This document shows positions 1 through 7,447 of a stretch of 39,811 bases of DNA, in pieces. Positions within the stretch are counted from its first letter, which is position 1, and every line of letters begins with the position of its first letter. Source of the stretch: Sphingobacteriales bacterium (GTDB lineage: Bacteria; Bacteroidota; Bacteroidia; Chitinophagales; Chitinophagaceae); contig JACPOD010000056.1 in assembly GCA_016185185.1 (NCBI GenBank), positions 1 to 39,811 on the forward strand. Direction: 5' to 3'. The translations under genes were made by a program, and so were the position numbers. The notes below the pieces were generated by a model. That model was not told the origin of the DNA and did not search any database. It was given only the letters and a program-made list of their open reading frames with translations.

Positions 1-191
1 AATCTTACATTGAGCCAGGCTATTATTTTTTGTTCGTATTCCACCACTAAAAGATAATTATCAGGGAGCGAAAGAACTTTGGATAAATTTTCTTTTAATA
101 CTTCAGCTTCGGAAGGATAACCTAATTGATTATTTAAAATGTCTATATCACCGGCATCATGGAGGGTAGCTTCTCTGTATATCATTTTCAT
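1..191 (-). CDS. GNAT-family N-acetyltransferase, N-terminal part (cut by window start)
   Basis: An open frame runs leftward from an ATG at 191 to the window edge, about 63 codons. The translation begins MKMIYREATLHDAGDID and continues to a strand reading LLVVEYEQKIIAWLNVR. A substrate-side start of the form 'REAT..D', then a helix, then a 'VVE..QKIIAW' strand, is the usual N-terminal half of GNAT acetyltransferases, which move an acetyl group from acetyl-CoA to an amine. The acetyl-CoA-binding motif lies beyond the window, so substrate and activity cannot be judged. A second in-frame ATG at 185 is an alternative start. It is divergent from the membrane protein gene to its right. Confidence 0.6.
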   Translation of the reverse strand, partial: MKMIYREATLHDAGDIDILNNQLGYPSEAEVLKENLSKVLSLPDNYLLVVEYEQKIIAWLNVR

Positions 192-328
192 ATTACCTGG
201 CCTAAAGAATATTTAACCCCATTAAATATAAATAAAATTTGGGTGCAACGCTCAGCACGATGAAGATAAGCCGTGCTGCTGATTTCTGTCATACAGCATT
301 TTTAATCCCGTTTTTAATTTGCAGAATT

Positions 329-1033
329 ATGTCCGCATTTTCAAAATATCCAGCTCAGTTCAGGCATCGGAATAAAGAAGTCCTTAGGATAGAAGCGTTA
401 AGCGATGCTGTTTTTGGATTTTCAGTTTCATTATTAGTAGCGTCACTTGAAGTGCCACAAACATTCAACGAATTAAAACTAATTATAAAAGGGGCCTTGC
501 CATTCTTTGCCACCGTGTCCATGCTGTTTTTATTCTGGTATCAGCAGTATATCTTTTTCAGGCATTATGGTTTAGCAGATAAAACAACGATCGTACTCAA
601 CTTGTTCTACCTGGCCATTATCCTTTTTTATGTTTACCCTTTAAAATTTCTCTTCTCTGTTTTATTAACTTCTTTAACGGGGATTAACCTGTTTCCTAAA
701 GCGATAGAAAAAGGCTTGATGGTAATGACACAGACCGAGTTTCCACAATTGGTCATTTTATTCAGTACTGGTTATGGTATAATATGGCTATTAATTTTCC
801 TGATGTACAAAAGGGCTTTGCATTTTTCCAAAAAACTGGAATTAACGGAATATGAATTACTATTTACCCGTAAAGAAAAAAGAGGAGCCATGCTAAATGC
901 CTGTATTGGATTGCTGGCTTTTCTTTTTGCACTTGCAGGCTGGGTGCAGTTATCGGGTATAACGTATTTATTCATCCCGGCAGTTCTTATCATCAATCAG
1001 CAGTTATTTAAGCATAAATTGAAGAAAATCTAA
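329..1033 (+). CDS. TMEM175-like (DUF1211) integral membrane protein, putative potassium channel
   Basis: About 234 residues with several hydrophobic segments. The N-terminal region reads RIEALSDAVFGFSVSLLVAS (from about residue 20), which fits the R..(F/L)SDAVF first-helix signature of the TMEM175/DUF1211 family. Characterised family members form potassium-permeable channels, and the Ser-Asp pair here is at residues 25-26. The usual Phe before Ser-Asp is Leu. The frame can be extended to a TTG at 239, but the extra 30 residues look unlike the family, so I chose the ATG at 329; an ATG at 260 is also possible. No operon partner is visible: the next gene starts 240 bases downstream. The potassium-channel function is inferred from the family. 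Confidence 0.7.
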   Translation: MSAFSKYPAQFRHRNKEVLRIEALSDAVFGFSVSLLVASLEVPQTFNELKLIIKGALPFFATVSMLFLFWYQQYIFFRHYGLADKTTIVLNLFYLAIILFYVYPLKFLFSVLLTSLTGINLFPKAIEKGLMVMTQTEFPQLVILFSTGYGIIWLLIFLMYKRALHFSKKLELTEYELLFTRKEKRGAMLNACIGLLAFLFALAGWVQLSGITYLFIPAVLIINQQLFKHKLKKI

Positions 1034-1273
1034 CAGAGAATTTACAGGAGTATGGCAAACTTCTTTCCTCTCCCGAATATTTATTTCGGCACACAGTTAA
1101 AATACACGACCTTTACATAAATTTTCATCCCAATTAGAATTAAATAATTACAGGAGTACCCGGTAGTAATTTGGGTAAATATAACTTGTTTCCGTTTTCT
1201 GTTGCTTAAAGCCATTCGTATTAACACATCTCAAGAATAAACAGTATGAAAGTTACTGTATAAAAAACAGGGT

Positions 1274-1816
1274 ATGACAAAAAATGATATTATACAGTTT
1301 GTGTGTTTTGAAACAAATATTGAAATAGATGAATTTGCTCCTATGATGGAAAATTACATACGGCGCAGCAAAGAACCTCATCATGTTATTGTTCATGAAA
1401 CACAAAAAGGCAGGATAAAATATGTATCCCGGCACATTGCACTGAAAGGAGATTTCAGATTTATATTTTCCAAGGGGAAAACTACCGATACTACCAGTAA
1501 AACCAATCTGCGGGTGATACAAGCGGGTGGTTATATGCCCCTGCAACAGCACCATCATCCCGAATCAGACACCGAACTGGCCACCGTTTTGGTTTTTATG
1601 AATGAAGGAATGAATGATATTGCTGCTTTTCATAGTATGGAGAATTATAAACATTTAAATATTTATGAAGCCTATTATGAAAGTTGCCGTTATCCGTATA
1701 TCCTTGAGTTTTTTACGGAAGAATACAGGGCTGAAGAATTATTGAAAGAACTTAAGCTGAGACCGGTATTTTCACATGCAGCTATTTATAAAGAATGTCT
1801 TGTTCAGGAAGCATAA
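1274..1816 (+). CDS. Unrecognised conserved-looking protein (180 aa)
   Basis: I do not recognise this family. The protein is soluble, with no signal peptide or membrane segment. Visible features are a His-rich stretch (QQHHHPESD, about residues 92-100), several aromatic residues in the second half (NIYEAYYESCRYPYILEFF), and an acidic-basic helical C-terminus. The ATG at 1274 follows a weak purine run. It lies 24 bases upstream of another unrecognised gene on the same strand, so the two are probably co-transcribed and end together at the hairpin near 2240. The His cluster could bind metal, but that is speculation. Codon use resembles the neighbours, so it is likely a real gene. Confidence 0.6.
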   Translation: MTKNDIIQFVCFETNIEIDEFAPMMENYIRRSKEPHHVIVHETQKGRIKYVSRHIALKGDFRFIFSKGKTTDTTSKTNLRVIQAGGYMPLQQHHHPESDTELATVLVFMNEGMNDIAAFHSMENYKHLNIYEAYYESCRYPYILEFFTEEYRAEELLKELKLRPVFSHAAIYKECLVQEA

Positions 1817-1840
1817 AAAATCATTAAAAAACAGCACAAC

Positions 1841-2215
1841 ATGTTTGTACAAGTTTGGAAAAAGTATTTACCCGTTATTAGTTTATTGTTAAAAAGATCT
1901 GCCAGCTCACCGCAGGTTTTAAAAATGAGCGGATTTGATTTCACGAAAGCAGCAGGAGGAAGAAAGATCAAATATAATTTTGATATAGAATTGGTAAATG
2001 GGAGATTAAATCCTGCTGAAAAGCATTCTACTGTTGCCAAAGATTTTGCTTTATTCCTGCAGGACGATGCAGGCATAAAAGGGTTACTTAAAAAGCAAAC
2101 AATTCGCTTTACATTAAGCTCAGGTTTTGAAATGGCCATTACAAACGTAACTCCGGTGGAAGAGGATACCGAACAGGCTGAGGAAGTATCCGAAAACGCC
2201 AATAACACTGAATAG
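1841..2215 (+). CDS. Unrecognised small protein with acidic C-terminus (124 aa)
   Basis: I do not recognise this protein. It begins with a basic amphipathic stretch (VWKKYLPVISLLLKRS), has a beta-rich middle (KIKYNFDIELVNGRL, then IRFTLSSGFEMAITNVTP), and ends in a very acidic tail (VEEDTEQAEEVSENANNTE). The first about 20 residues are moderately hydrophobic but too charged for a clear signal peptide. It starts 24 bases after the upstream gene and is followed by a strong terminator hairpin, so it is probably the last gene of a two-gene operon. No catalytic motif can be seen. Confidence 0.55.
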   Translation: MFVQVWKKYLPVISLLLKRSASSPQVLKMSGFDFTKAAGGRKIKYNFDIELVNGRLNPAEKHSTVAKDFALFLQDDAGIKGLLKKQTIRFTLSSGFEMAITNVTPVEEDTEQAEEVSENANNTE

Positions 2216-2228
2216 ATTACTCAATAAA

Positions 2229-2250
2229 AAAAGCCCCGTAAGGGGCTTTT
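2229..2250. terminator. Bidirectional intrinsic terminator between convergent genes
   Basis: A perfect inverted repeat, AAAAGCCCC-GTA... with partner GGGGCTTTT, has an A-run on the left and a T-run on the right. It can therefore terminate the two-gene unit ending at 2215 and the RRM gene ending at 2271. Confidence 0.9.
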
Positions 2251-2270
2251 GTATAAAAAGAGGTTAAAGA

Positions 2271-2558
2271 TTACCATTTTTTGTTTCCGCCAAAATTATT
2301 GCGGCTTCCACGGTCTTCTCTTTCTTTAGCAATGGTTACAGTCATTGCTCTTCCTTCAATTTCTTTGCCATTGAGCTTTTGCATGGCTTCACGGCCTTCT
2401 GTAACTACATCCATTTCTACAAAACCAAAACCACGGCTGCGGCCAGTTTCTCTGTCGGTAATTACTTTAGCTGAAGTTACATTGCCATACTGGCTGAATA
2501 GGTTTCTTAAATCATCATCTGTTGTTTGAAAATTTAAGTTGCTTACGTACATGTTCAT
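2271..2558 (-). CDS. RNA-binding protein with a single RRM domain
   Basis: A 95-residue protein made of one RNA recognition motif. RNP2 is MYVSNL (residues 3-8) and RNP1 is RGFGFVEM (residues 42-49), so both contain the aromatic residues that stack on RNA bases. A short charged Gly/Asn tail (RGSRNNFGGNKKW) follows, as in the small bacterial RRM proteins of Bacteroidota and cyanobacteria. These bind single-stranded RNA and are often cold-responsive; that role is known for relatives, not shown here. The frame is open up to 2609, but the added residues are hydrophobic and not family-like, so the start MNMYV at 2558 is preferred. The gene stands alone, with a terminator just downstream. Confidence 0.92.
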   Translation of the reverse strand: MNMYVSNLNFQTTDDDLRNLFSQYGNVTSAKVITDRETGRSRGFGFVEMDVVTEGREAMQKLNGKEIEGRAMTVTIAKEREDRGSRNNFGGNKKW

Positions 2559-2904
2559 AAATAAAAATTTTAATAATAAATAAAACGTGATTAAAAAAAC
2601 CGGCAGCAAAAAGTAAAGAGTAGTTGAATTGTTACTAAGAAGAGACGTAAGAATTGAGACTGATCAGAACTGAGTGTTGTAAGAACTTTTTATTCACACG
2701 GTGAAGATAGACTAATTAAATTCAGCCGGGGGATTTATTTTCTGGCAACCTGTAATACGCTGGTTAACAGCTACCGGGTCTTATGGCGCAGGTACTATTT
2801 ATCCCTGTTCAACACCTGCCTTTACCTGCCTGGTTATATACAATTTTCAAAAGCCAGTAAGCAACTCAATTTGCAGACATTCATCATTATTAAAACCACT
2901 AATT
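2559..2904. other. 346-base gene-free region between divergent RRM and CHRD genes
   Basis: This should hold the promoters and leaders of both flanking genes. The part next to the RRM gene (2559-2600) is very AT-rich. A near-match to the Bacteroidota -7 box for the minus strand lies at 2606-2614 (CAAAAAGTA, one base more than the consensus spacing). I see no tRNA, strong hairpin or convincing ORF here. Confidence 0.5.
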
Positions 2905-3339
2905 ATGCTACAAAAATTTTCAACGGCAGCATCTATGCTTTTTCTGATACTTTTATTAAGTAATTGTAAGAAAAGCAGTAACCCTCCTGTTAATACCACC
3001 ACTAACTTTACTATTTCTTTAAGTGGTGCAAATGAATCCACCACCAATGCTTCCCCAGCTGCCGGCTCAGGTACGGCAACGTTTAATGGAACATCAAAAG
3101 TTTTTACCATGAATGTAACCTTTAGTGGTATTACTGCCACCGCAGCACATATACACAATGGTTTGTCAGGGGTGCCAGGACCTGTTGAATTTTCATTAAC
3201 CCCGTCTTCTCCCATTAATTTTACCGTAACAATGAGCGCCACACAGGAAAATGATTTGATGGAAGGCAAATATTATGTGAATGTACATTCGGCAGCATTT
3301 CCCGGTGGTGAAATAAGAGGGCAAATTGTAAAGCAGTAA
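2905..3339 (+). CDS. CHRD-domain lipoprotein
   Basis: A 144-residue exported protein. A hydrophobic signal ends in the lipobox LLSN-C with Cys21, followed by KKSS, so it should be lipid-anchored in the envelope. The rest is a CHRD domain: a beta-rich start, then the diagnostic AAHIHNG segment, a GVPGPVEFSL loop, and the C-terminal YYVNVHSAAFPGGEIRGQI signature. CHRD domains are named after chordin and occur in many bacterial secreted proteins, where the function is unknown. The gene is monocistronic and converges on the next gene with a 6-base gap. Confidence 0.88.
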   Translation: MLQKFSTAASMLFLILLLSNCKKSSNPPVNTTTNFTISLSGANESTTNASPAAGSGTATFNGTSKVFTMNVTFSGITATAAHIHNGLSGVPGPVEFSLTPSSPINFTVTMSATQENDLMEGKYYVNVHSAAFPGGEIRGQIVKQ

Positions 3340-3345
3340 TAAGTA

Positions 3346-3816
3346 TTACAATTTTGCAATCTCCCTCAGATAATCATATTGCAAATCTTCGTGTAAAGAA
3401 GTAACTGCCTTATGTATTCTTTTTAACTGGTTCTGGTAAATATTAGCAAGCACCTGGTTGCTGCTGATAGCGATATCTGTTTGTTTCATGGCAATGCAGA
3501 AATAGATCAGTAATTCTGTTTCTACAGTAGCCAGTCCACTGTATCGTGTATATTTGTTAATAATGCGTAATATTTTACGCAACGATTTTTTTATGAAGTA
3601 AGCATTACTCTTATTCATAGTTTCAAACTGTTCATCCATTTCCTTCTTTACACTTTGTATATAAGCAACCGTATCATCCGCTTCAAAAAGCAGGTAGGTG
3701 AGGAGCTCTTTATTTTCTTTTTTAAATCTTGCCAGCCGCAAACATAAATCTGTAAGTTGTGGTAACGTACAATTTGTTAATTCCTGTTTAAGCTCATTTA
3801 TCGTAGCTGCTTTCAT
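3346..3816 (-). CDS. Unrecognised all-helical protein (156 aa)
   Basis: I do not recognise this family. The whole protein reads as charged amphipathic helices (for example LKQELTNCTLPQLTDLCLRL, then FIKKSLRKILRIINKYTRYS), with no signal peptide and no membrane segment. The C-terminal half has a hydrophobic face (LATVETELLIYFCIAMK) and could form a helical bundle. Size and character fit small conserved cytoplasmic proteins of Chitinophagaceae with no known role, though that comparison is from memory. It is divergent from the potassium channel gene; a long imperfect dyad lies between them. Confidence 0.6.
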   Translation of the reverse strand: MKAATINELKQELTNCTLPQLTDLCLRLARFKKENKELLTYLLFEADDTVAYIQSVKKEMDEQFETMNKSNAYFIKKSLRKILRIINKYTRYSGLATVETELLIYFCIAMKQTDIAISSNQVLANIYQNQLKRIHKAVTSLHEDLQYDYLREIAKL

Positions 3817-3887
3817 GTATTACACTTTATAAAAAATAAAACTACCAAAACAGATTTGCATTTCAGCTATCCTGTAAAAGATAAACG

Positions 3888-3921
3888 GGTCAACATCGGT
3901 GCTGATTTACCGGTATTGACC
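3888..3921. promoter_or_regulatory. Imperfect 13-bp dyad between divergent genes
   Basis: GGTCAA-CAT-CGGT faces ACCG-GTA-TTGACC across an 8-base centre. CCGGT (3910-3914) can instead pair with ACCGG (3919-3923), giving two mutually exclusive pairings. It sits 70 bases upstream of the minus-strand gene and 96 bases upstream of the channel gene, so an operator is possible. No T-run follows it. Confidence 0.4.
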
Positions 3922-3991
3922 GGGCAGTTTACGCCCCATTTAATTGATACCCTTTTTTTGGAGGGAGGGCAACTATTTAGAATACTGTTAT

Positions 3992-3999
3992 TAGCTTTG
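3992..3999 (+). promoter_or_regulatory. Bacteroidota -7 promoter box (channel gene)
   Basis: TAGCTTTG matches TAnnTTTG exactly and lies 17 bases before the ATG at 4017. No clear TTTG -33 box is seen at the expected spacing. Confidence 0.45.
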
Positions 4000-4016
4000 C
4001 TGCCAAATAAATAAGC

Positions 4017-4964
4017 ATGGCAGTATTTAACCGAATCAACCCTTTTTCCAAGCTTAATGACGATACCGGTTTAAGTAATAAAGGCAATATTAACGGGGGC
4101 CGTTTTATTAACAGGGACGGTACTTATAACCTGCACAAAAAAGGATGGCCTTTTTGGGACCGATACAGTATTTTTTATACAATGATCAACCTGCCTCTGT
4201 GGCAATTTATTACTGTCATTTTTTTATTCTTTGTTATAATAAATTTTTTGTACACCGGTATTTATTTATTGCTGGGAGCTGAGCAGTTCACTGGTTTGCT
4301 GGCCACTTCCGGCTGGAATTTGTTTAAAGAAATTTATTTCTTCAGCACAGAAACGTTTACTACCGTAGGTTATGGCAGGGTAAACCCGGTAGGTGATGCT
4401 GCTAACATTGTAGCGGCTATTGAAGCTATGAGCGGCTTTCTTTCCTTTGCCCTCGCAACCGGTCTTATCTATGGTAGGTTTGCCAGGCCAAGGGCACATC
4501 TTGTGTTTAGTGATCATGCTATAATAGGACCTTATAAGGATAAAACAGCCTTAATGTTCCGTTTTGTTTGTTTTAAAGAACAACATACCCTTACTGATGT
4601 AATCGTGCAGGTAAACCTTGCTATGCTTATACAGGAAGAGGGCGAATACAATTATAAATATTACAGCCTCCCGCTGGAAAGAAGTAAAATTGAAAGCATG
4701 CCAATGAACTGGACCATTGTACATCCTATTGACCAGGAAAGTCCTTTGCTGGGATTGACAGCAGAAGACTTTAAAGCGGCCGACCTTGAATTATATATTA
4801 TGGTAAGAGGATTTAATGATGTATATGCTAACACGGTACAGCAACGTTGCTCATATACGCATGAAGAAATACAATTTAACCACAAGTTCATCCCCATGTA
4901 CCAGGAAACAGAAAACGGAACAGTGCTGGAATTGCAAAAACTAAGCAAGACAATAACAGCATAA
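4017..4964 (+). CDS. Inward-rectifier (Kir/KirBac-type) potassium channel
   Basis: A 315-residue channel subunit. An amphipathic slide-helix region (about residues 43-55) precedes TM1 (WQFITVIFLFFVIINFLYTG). The pore helix is followed by the selectivity filter TVGYG at residues 116-120, then TM2 (IEAMSGFLSFALATGLIYGR). The remaining about 160 residues form the cytoplasmic beta-sandwich domain typical of Kir channels (starting RPRAHLVFSDHAIIGPY). The two-helix topology and the cytoplasmic immunoglobulin-like domain separate it from KcsA-type channels. Such channels are tetramers in the inner membrane that pass potassium. The gene is monocistronic with its own -7 box. A nested hairpin follows the stop codon. 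Confidence 0.93.
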   Translation: MAVFNRINPFSKLNDDTGLSNKGNINGGRFINRDGTYNLHKKGWPFWDRYSIFYTMINLPLWQFITVIFLFFVIINFLYTGIYLLLGAEQFTGLLATSGWNLFKEIYFFSTETFTTVGYGRVNPVGDAANIVAAIEAMSGFLSFALATGLIYGRFARPRAHLVFSDHAIIGPYKDKTALMFRFVCFKEQHTLTDVIVQVNLAMLIQEEGEYNYKYYSLPLERSKIESMPMNWTIVHPIDQESPLLGLTAEDFKAADLELYIMVRGFNDVYANTVQQRCSYTHEEIQFNHKFIPMYQETENGTVLELQKLSKTITA

Positions 4965-4965
4965 G

Positions 4966-5003
4966 AATTTCTAACAGGATTTTTATCCTAGACTTGAGAA
5001 ATT
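4966..5003 (+). terminator. Nested hairpin after the potassium channel gene
   Basis: An outer pair AATTTCT/AGAAATT (4966-4972 and 4997-5003) encloses an inner pair AGGAT/ATCCT (4976-4980 and 4985-4989) with a TTTT loop. It begins two bases after the stop codon. It is AT-rich and lacks a following T-run, so it may stabilise the 3' end rather than terminate efficiently. Confidence 0.45.
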
Positions 5004-5147
5004 AAAATTTGCGAAAGGTGTGTTTCGTTTAATTTTCTATTTAAATAAAAGGATTAAGATAATAATTGCTGATTCTTTTGATATATTCTCTTAATTTTTG
5101 TTGTTCTGTTATTGAAACTGAATCCTTTCCACCTCGCTGCTTTTCAT

Positions 5148-5155
5148 TACTTTTG
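5148..5155 (+). promoter_or_regulatory. Bacteroidota -7 promoter box (lepA)
   Basis: TACTTTTG matches TAnnTTTG exactly and lies 28 bases before the lepA ATG at 5184. This supports the start at 5184 over the upstream TTG at 5112, because the box would then lie inside the longer reading frame. Confidence 0.5.
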
Positions 5156-5183
5156 CCGCTCAAAATCAGGAACTGATAACAGT

Positions 5184-6977
5184 ATGAAGAATATCCGGAA
5201 TTTTTGCATCATCGCCCATATTGACCACGGTAAATCCACCCTGGCCGACCGTCTTTTACAAAGCACCGGCACCATCAGCGACCGTGATATGATGGACCAG
5301 GTACTGGATGATATGGACCTGGAAAGGGAAAAAGGCATCACCATTAAAAGCCACGCTATCCAGATCAACTATAAACACAAGGATGGCACTGAGTATATTT
5401 TAAATTTAATTGATACCCCCGGTCACGTTGACTTTAGCTATGAAGTGAGTCGTGCCCTGGCTGCCTGTGAAGGTTGTTTGTTACTCGTGGATGCGTCGCA
5501 GGGAATACAAGCCCAAACCATCAGTAACCTTTACCTCGCCATTGAAAATGATTTGGAGATCATACCCGTCATCAATAAAATTGATATGGACGGGGCGATG
5601 GTGGAAGAAGTAAAGGACCAGATCGTTGACCTTATTGGCTGCAAGCCAGAAGAAATCTTATTGGCCAGTGCCCGCACCGGTTTGGGTGTGGAGGCAATAT
5701 TGGAAGCCATTGTAGAAAGAATCTCCGCACCGGTTGGTGATCCGGAAGCTCCTTTGCAAGCACTTGTATTTGACAGTGTATTTAACTCATTCAGAGGGAT
5801 TATTGTTTATTACCGCATATTAAACGGCAGTATTAAAAAAGGCGACAAAGTAAAGTTTGTTTCTACTGACCAGGTATATGATGCGGATGAAGTGGGGATC
5901 TTAAAACTAAAAATGACCGAGAAAAAAGAGGTGAATTGCGGCGATGTGGGTTATATCATTACGGGTATTAAAAACGCCAAAGAAGTTCGTGTGGGTGATA
6001 CGCTTACGCTTGCCAGTAACCCTAATCCTGAAATGATCAAAGGTTTTGTGGAAGTAAAGCCGATGGTTTTTGCCGGTATCTTCCCGGTGGAGACAGATGA
6101 GTTTGAAGAATTGCGGGAATGTATGGATAAGCTGCAGTTGAATGATGCTTCGCTCACATACGAATTGGAAACTTCGCAGGCGCTGGGTTTTGGTTTTCGT
6201 TGCGGTTTCCTTGGGTTGCTGCACATGGAAATCATACAGGAACGTTTGGAAAGAGAGTTCAACCAAATGGTGATCACTACCGTTCCTAACGTTAGCTTTA
6301 TTGCTTATACAACCAAAGGGGAAAAAATAATTGTAAACAATCCTACCGAAATGCCGGATGTGGTAAAGACGGACAGGATAGAAGAACCCTTCATTAAAGC
6401 ACAAATCATTACCAAGCCGGAATATATTGGAAATATAATGACACTGTGCTTGGGTAAACGTGGTATTCTTGTCAATCAAAGTTATCTCACACAAACAAGG
6501 GTGGAGTTAATTTTTGAAATGCCTTTAACGGAGATCGTATTTGATTTTTATGATAAATTAAAATCACAAACGAGGGGTTATGCTTCGTTTGATTATCATC
6601 CCATCGGTTATCGGGATGCAGATATTGTGAAGATGGATATTTTATTAAATGCTGAGAAAGTGGATGCGTTGAGTGCATTGATACACCGCAGCCGTGCACA
6701 GGACTTTGGAAGAAAGTTATGTGAGAAACTGAAAGAATTATTACCAAGGCAGCAATTCCAGATAGCCATACAAGCTGCTATTGGCGCCAAAGTAATTTCG
6801 AGGGAAACCATCAGTGCGATGCGTAAAGATGTTACCGCTAAATGTTATGGTGGCGATATCAGCCGTAAACGAAAGCTATTAGAAAAGCAGAAAGAGGGCA
6901 AAAAGCGGATGCGCCAGATAGGTACAGTAGAAGTTCCGCAGGAAGCTTTCTTAGCCGTGCTGAAACTGGATGATTGA
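5184..6977 (+). CDS. lepA: Elongation factor 4 (back-translocating ribosomal GTPase)
   Basis: A 597-residue translational GTPase, the normal length for EF4. The G1 loop AHIDHGKST is at residues 11-19; DTPGHVDF (G3) and NKID (G4) follow. After the EF-Tu-like domain 2 and EF-G-like domain come the LepA-specific C-terminal elements, including [20 protein letters not shown] and the basic tail [21 protein letters not shown], which contacts the ribosomal A-site tRNA. EF4 acts on stalled or mistranslocated ribosomes and helps fidelity under ionic or cold stress. The start at 5184 gives the standard [19 protein letters not shown]-terminus; a TTG at 5112 would add 24 residues with no family match. Confidence 0.98.
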   Translation: MKNIRNFCIIAHIDHGKSTLADRLLQSTGTISDRDMMDQVLDDMDLEREKGITIKSHAIQINYKHKDGTEYILNLIDTPGHVDFSYEVSRALAACEGCLLLVDASQGIQAQTISNLYLAIENDLEIIPVINKIDMDGAMVEEVKDQIVDLIGCKPEEILLASARTGLGVEAILEAIVERISAPVGDPEAPLQALVFDSVFNSFRGIIVYYRILNGSIKKGDKVKFVSTDQVYDADEVGILKLKMTEKKEVNCGDVGYIITGIKNAKEVRVGDTLTLASNPNPEMIKGFVEVKPMVFAGIFPVETDEFEELRECMDKLQLNDASLTYELETSQALGFGFRCGFLGLLHMEIIQERLEREFNQMVITTVPNVSFIAYTTKGEKIIVNNPTEMPDVVKTDRIEEPFIKAQIITKPEYIGNIMTLCLGKRGILVNQSYLTQTRVELIFEMPLTEIVFDFYDKLKSQTRGYASFDYHPIGYRDADIVKMDILLNAEKVDALSALIHRSRAQDFGRKLCEKLKELLPRQQFQIAIQAAIGAKVISRETISAMRKDVTAKCYGGDISRKRKLLEKQKEGKKRMRQIGTVEVPQEAFLAVLKLDD

Positions 6978-6983
6978 TTTTGT

Positions 6984-7015
6984 TATGTTGAATGTTGAAT
7001 TTTAAATGTTGAATT
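6984..7015. repeat. Short repeated 'TGTTGAAT' words between lepA and the next gene
   Basis: The spacer holds three close copies of TGTTGAAT in about 30 bases, followed by the similar TGGATATTGGAATTTG and TTGGATTTTTAA. It looks like a degenerate tandem repeat with no coding capacity. Confidence 0.5.
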
Positions 7016-7062
7016 AATTCTGGATATTGGAATTTGTTTTTTGGATTTTTAAATAAACATTT

Positions 7063-7440
7063 ATGAGTGAATTATCCCTCAATCGTGATATGAATATTGA
7101 AGTAATTGCCCGGTTGATTGAAAAAGGTAGGGATGCACCCGTTACAGGAAGTGAATATTTGGTTCGTTTGTACGATGAAGATTTTTTTGAAGATGATTTT
7201 TTAGGAGAGTCTGGTTTAGATGCAAATGGAGTAGCCAGAATAACTTTCAATCCTGATGATTTTGATACAGCGGATGTGATAAAAGAAACTTCACTCGATT
7301 TTTATTTTGTAGTATTTAAGAACGGAAAAGAGATTTACAGCAGCAAAGTAATGGAGCATATAAATGTAGAACGATTTGAAAAGTTTAAAATGGGAGAGGG
7401 AGAAATATTTGACCTCGGAACTTTTTTGATTGAAGCGTAA
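7063..7440 (+). CDS. Unrecognised acidic protein (125 aa), probably beta-sandwich
   Basis: I do not recognise this family with certainty. The protein is soluble and strongly acidic. The pattern of strands is clear: an N-terminal IEVIARLIEKGRDAPVTGSE, then EYLVRLYDEDFFEDDFLGES, GLDANGVARITFNPDDF, and SLDFYFVVFKNGKEIYSSKV. A GL(D)xNGVARI turn followed by a strand is common in transthyretin-like or C2-like beta sandwiches, so that fold is my best guess. The Asp/Glu cluster around residues 38-46 could bind calcium. The ATG at 7063 follows a repeat-rich spacer. No operon partner is seen; the IS relic begins just downstream. Confidence 0.6.
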   Translation: MSELSLNRDMNIEVIARLIEKGRDAPVTGSEYLVRLYDEDFFEDDFLGESGLDANGVARITFNPDDFDTADVIKETSLDFYFVVFKNGKEIYSSKVMEHINVERFEKFKMGEGEIFDLGTFLIEA

Positions 7441-7447
7441 AGGAGCT

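Noticed and set aside
1052-1120. 22-residue ORF after CAGGAG
   Set aside because: Too short, no structure, and no match I could recognise, although the purine run before it is good.
2783-2860. 25-residue ORF upstream of the CHRD gene
   Set aside because: No hydrophobic or conserved pattern; ends 45 bases before the lipoprotein start, but a leader peptide cannot be argued.
2847-3269. 140-residue ORF antisense to the CHRD lipoprotein
   Set aside because: The plus-strand frame has a lipobox and CHRD signature; the minus one has neither.
5907-6494. 195-residue ORF on the minus strand
   Set aside because: It lies wholly antisense to lepA, whose frame is certain; composition is that of a reverse-strand shadow.
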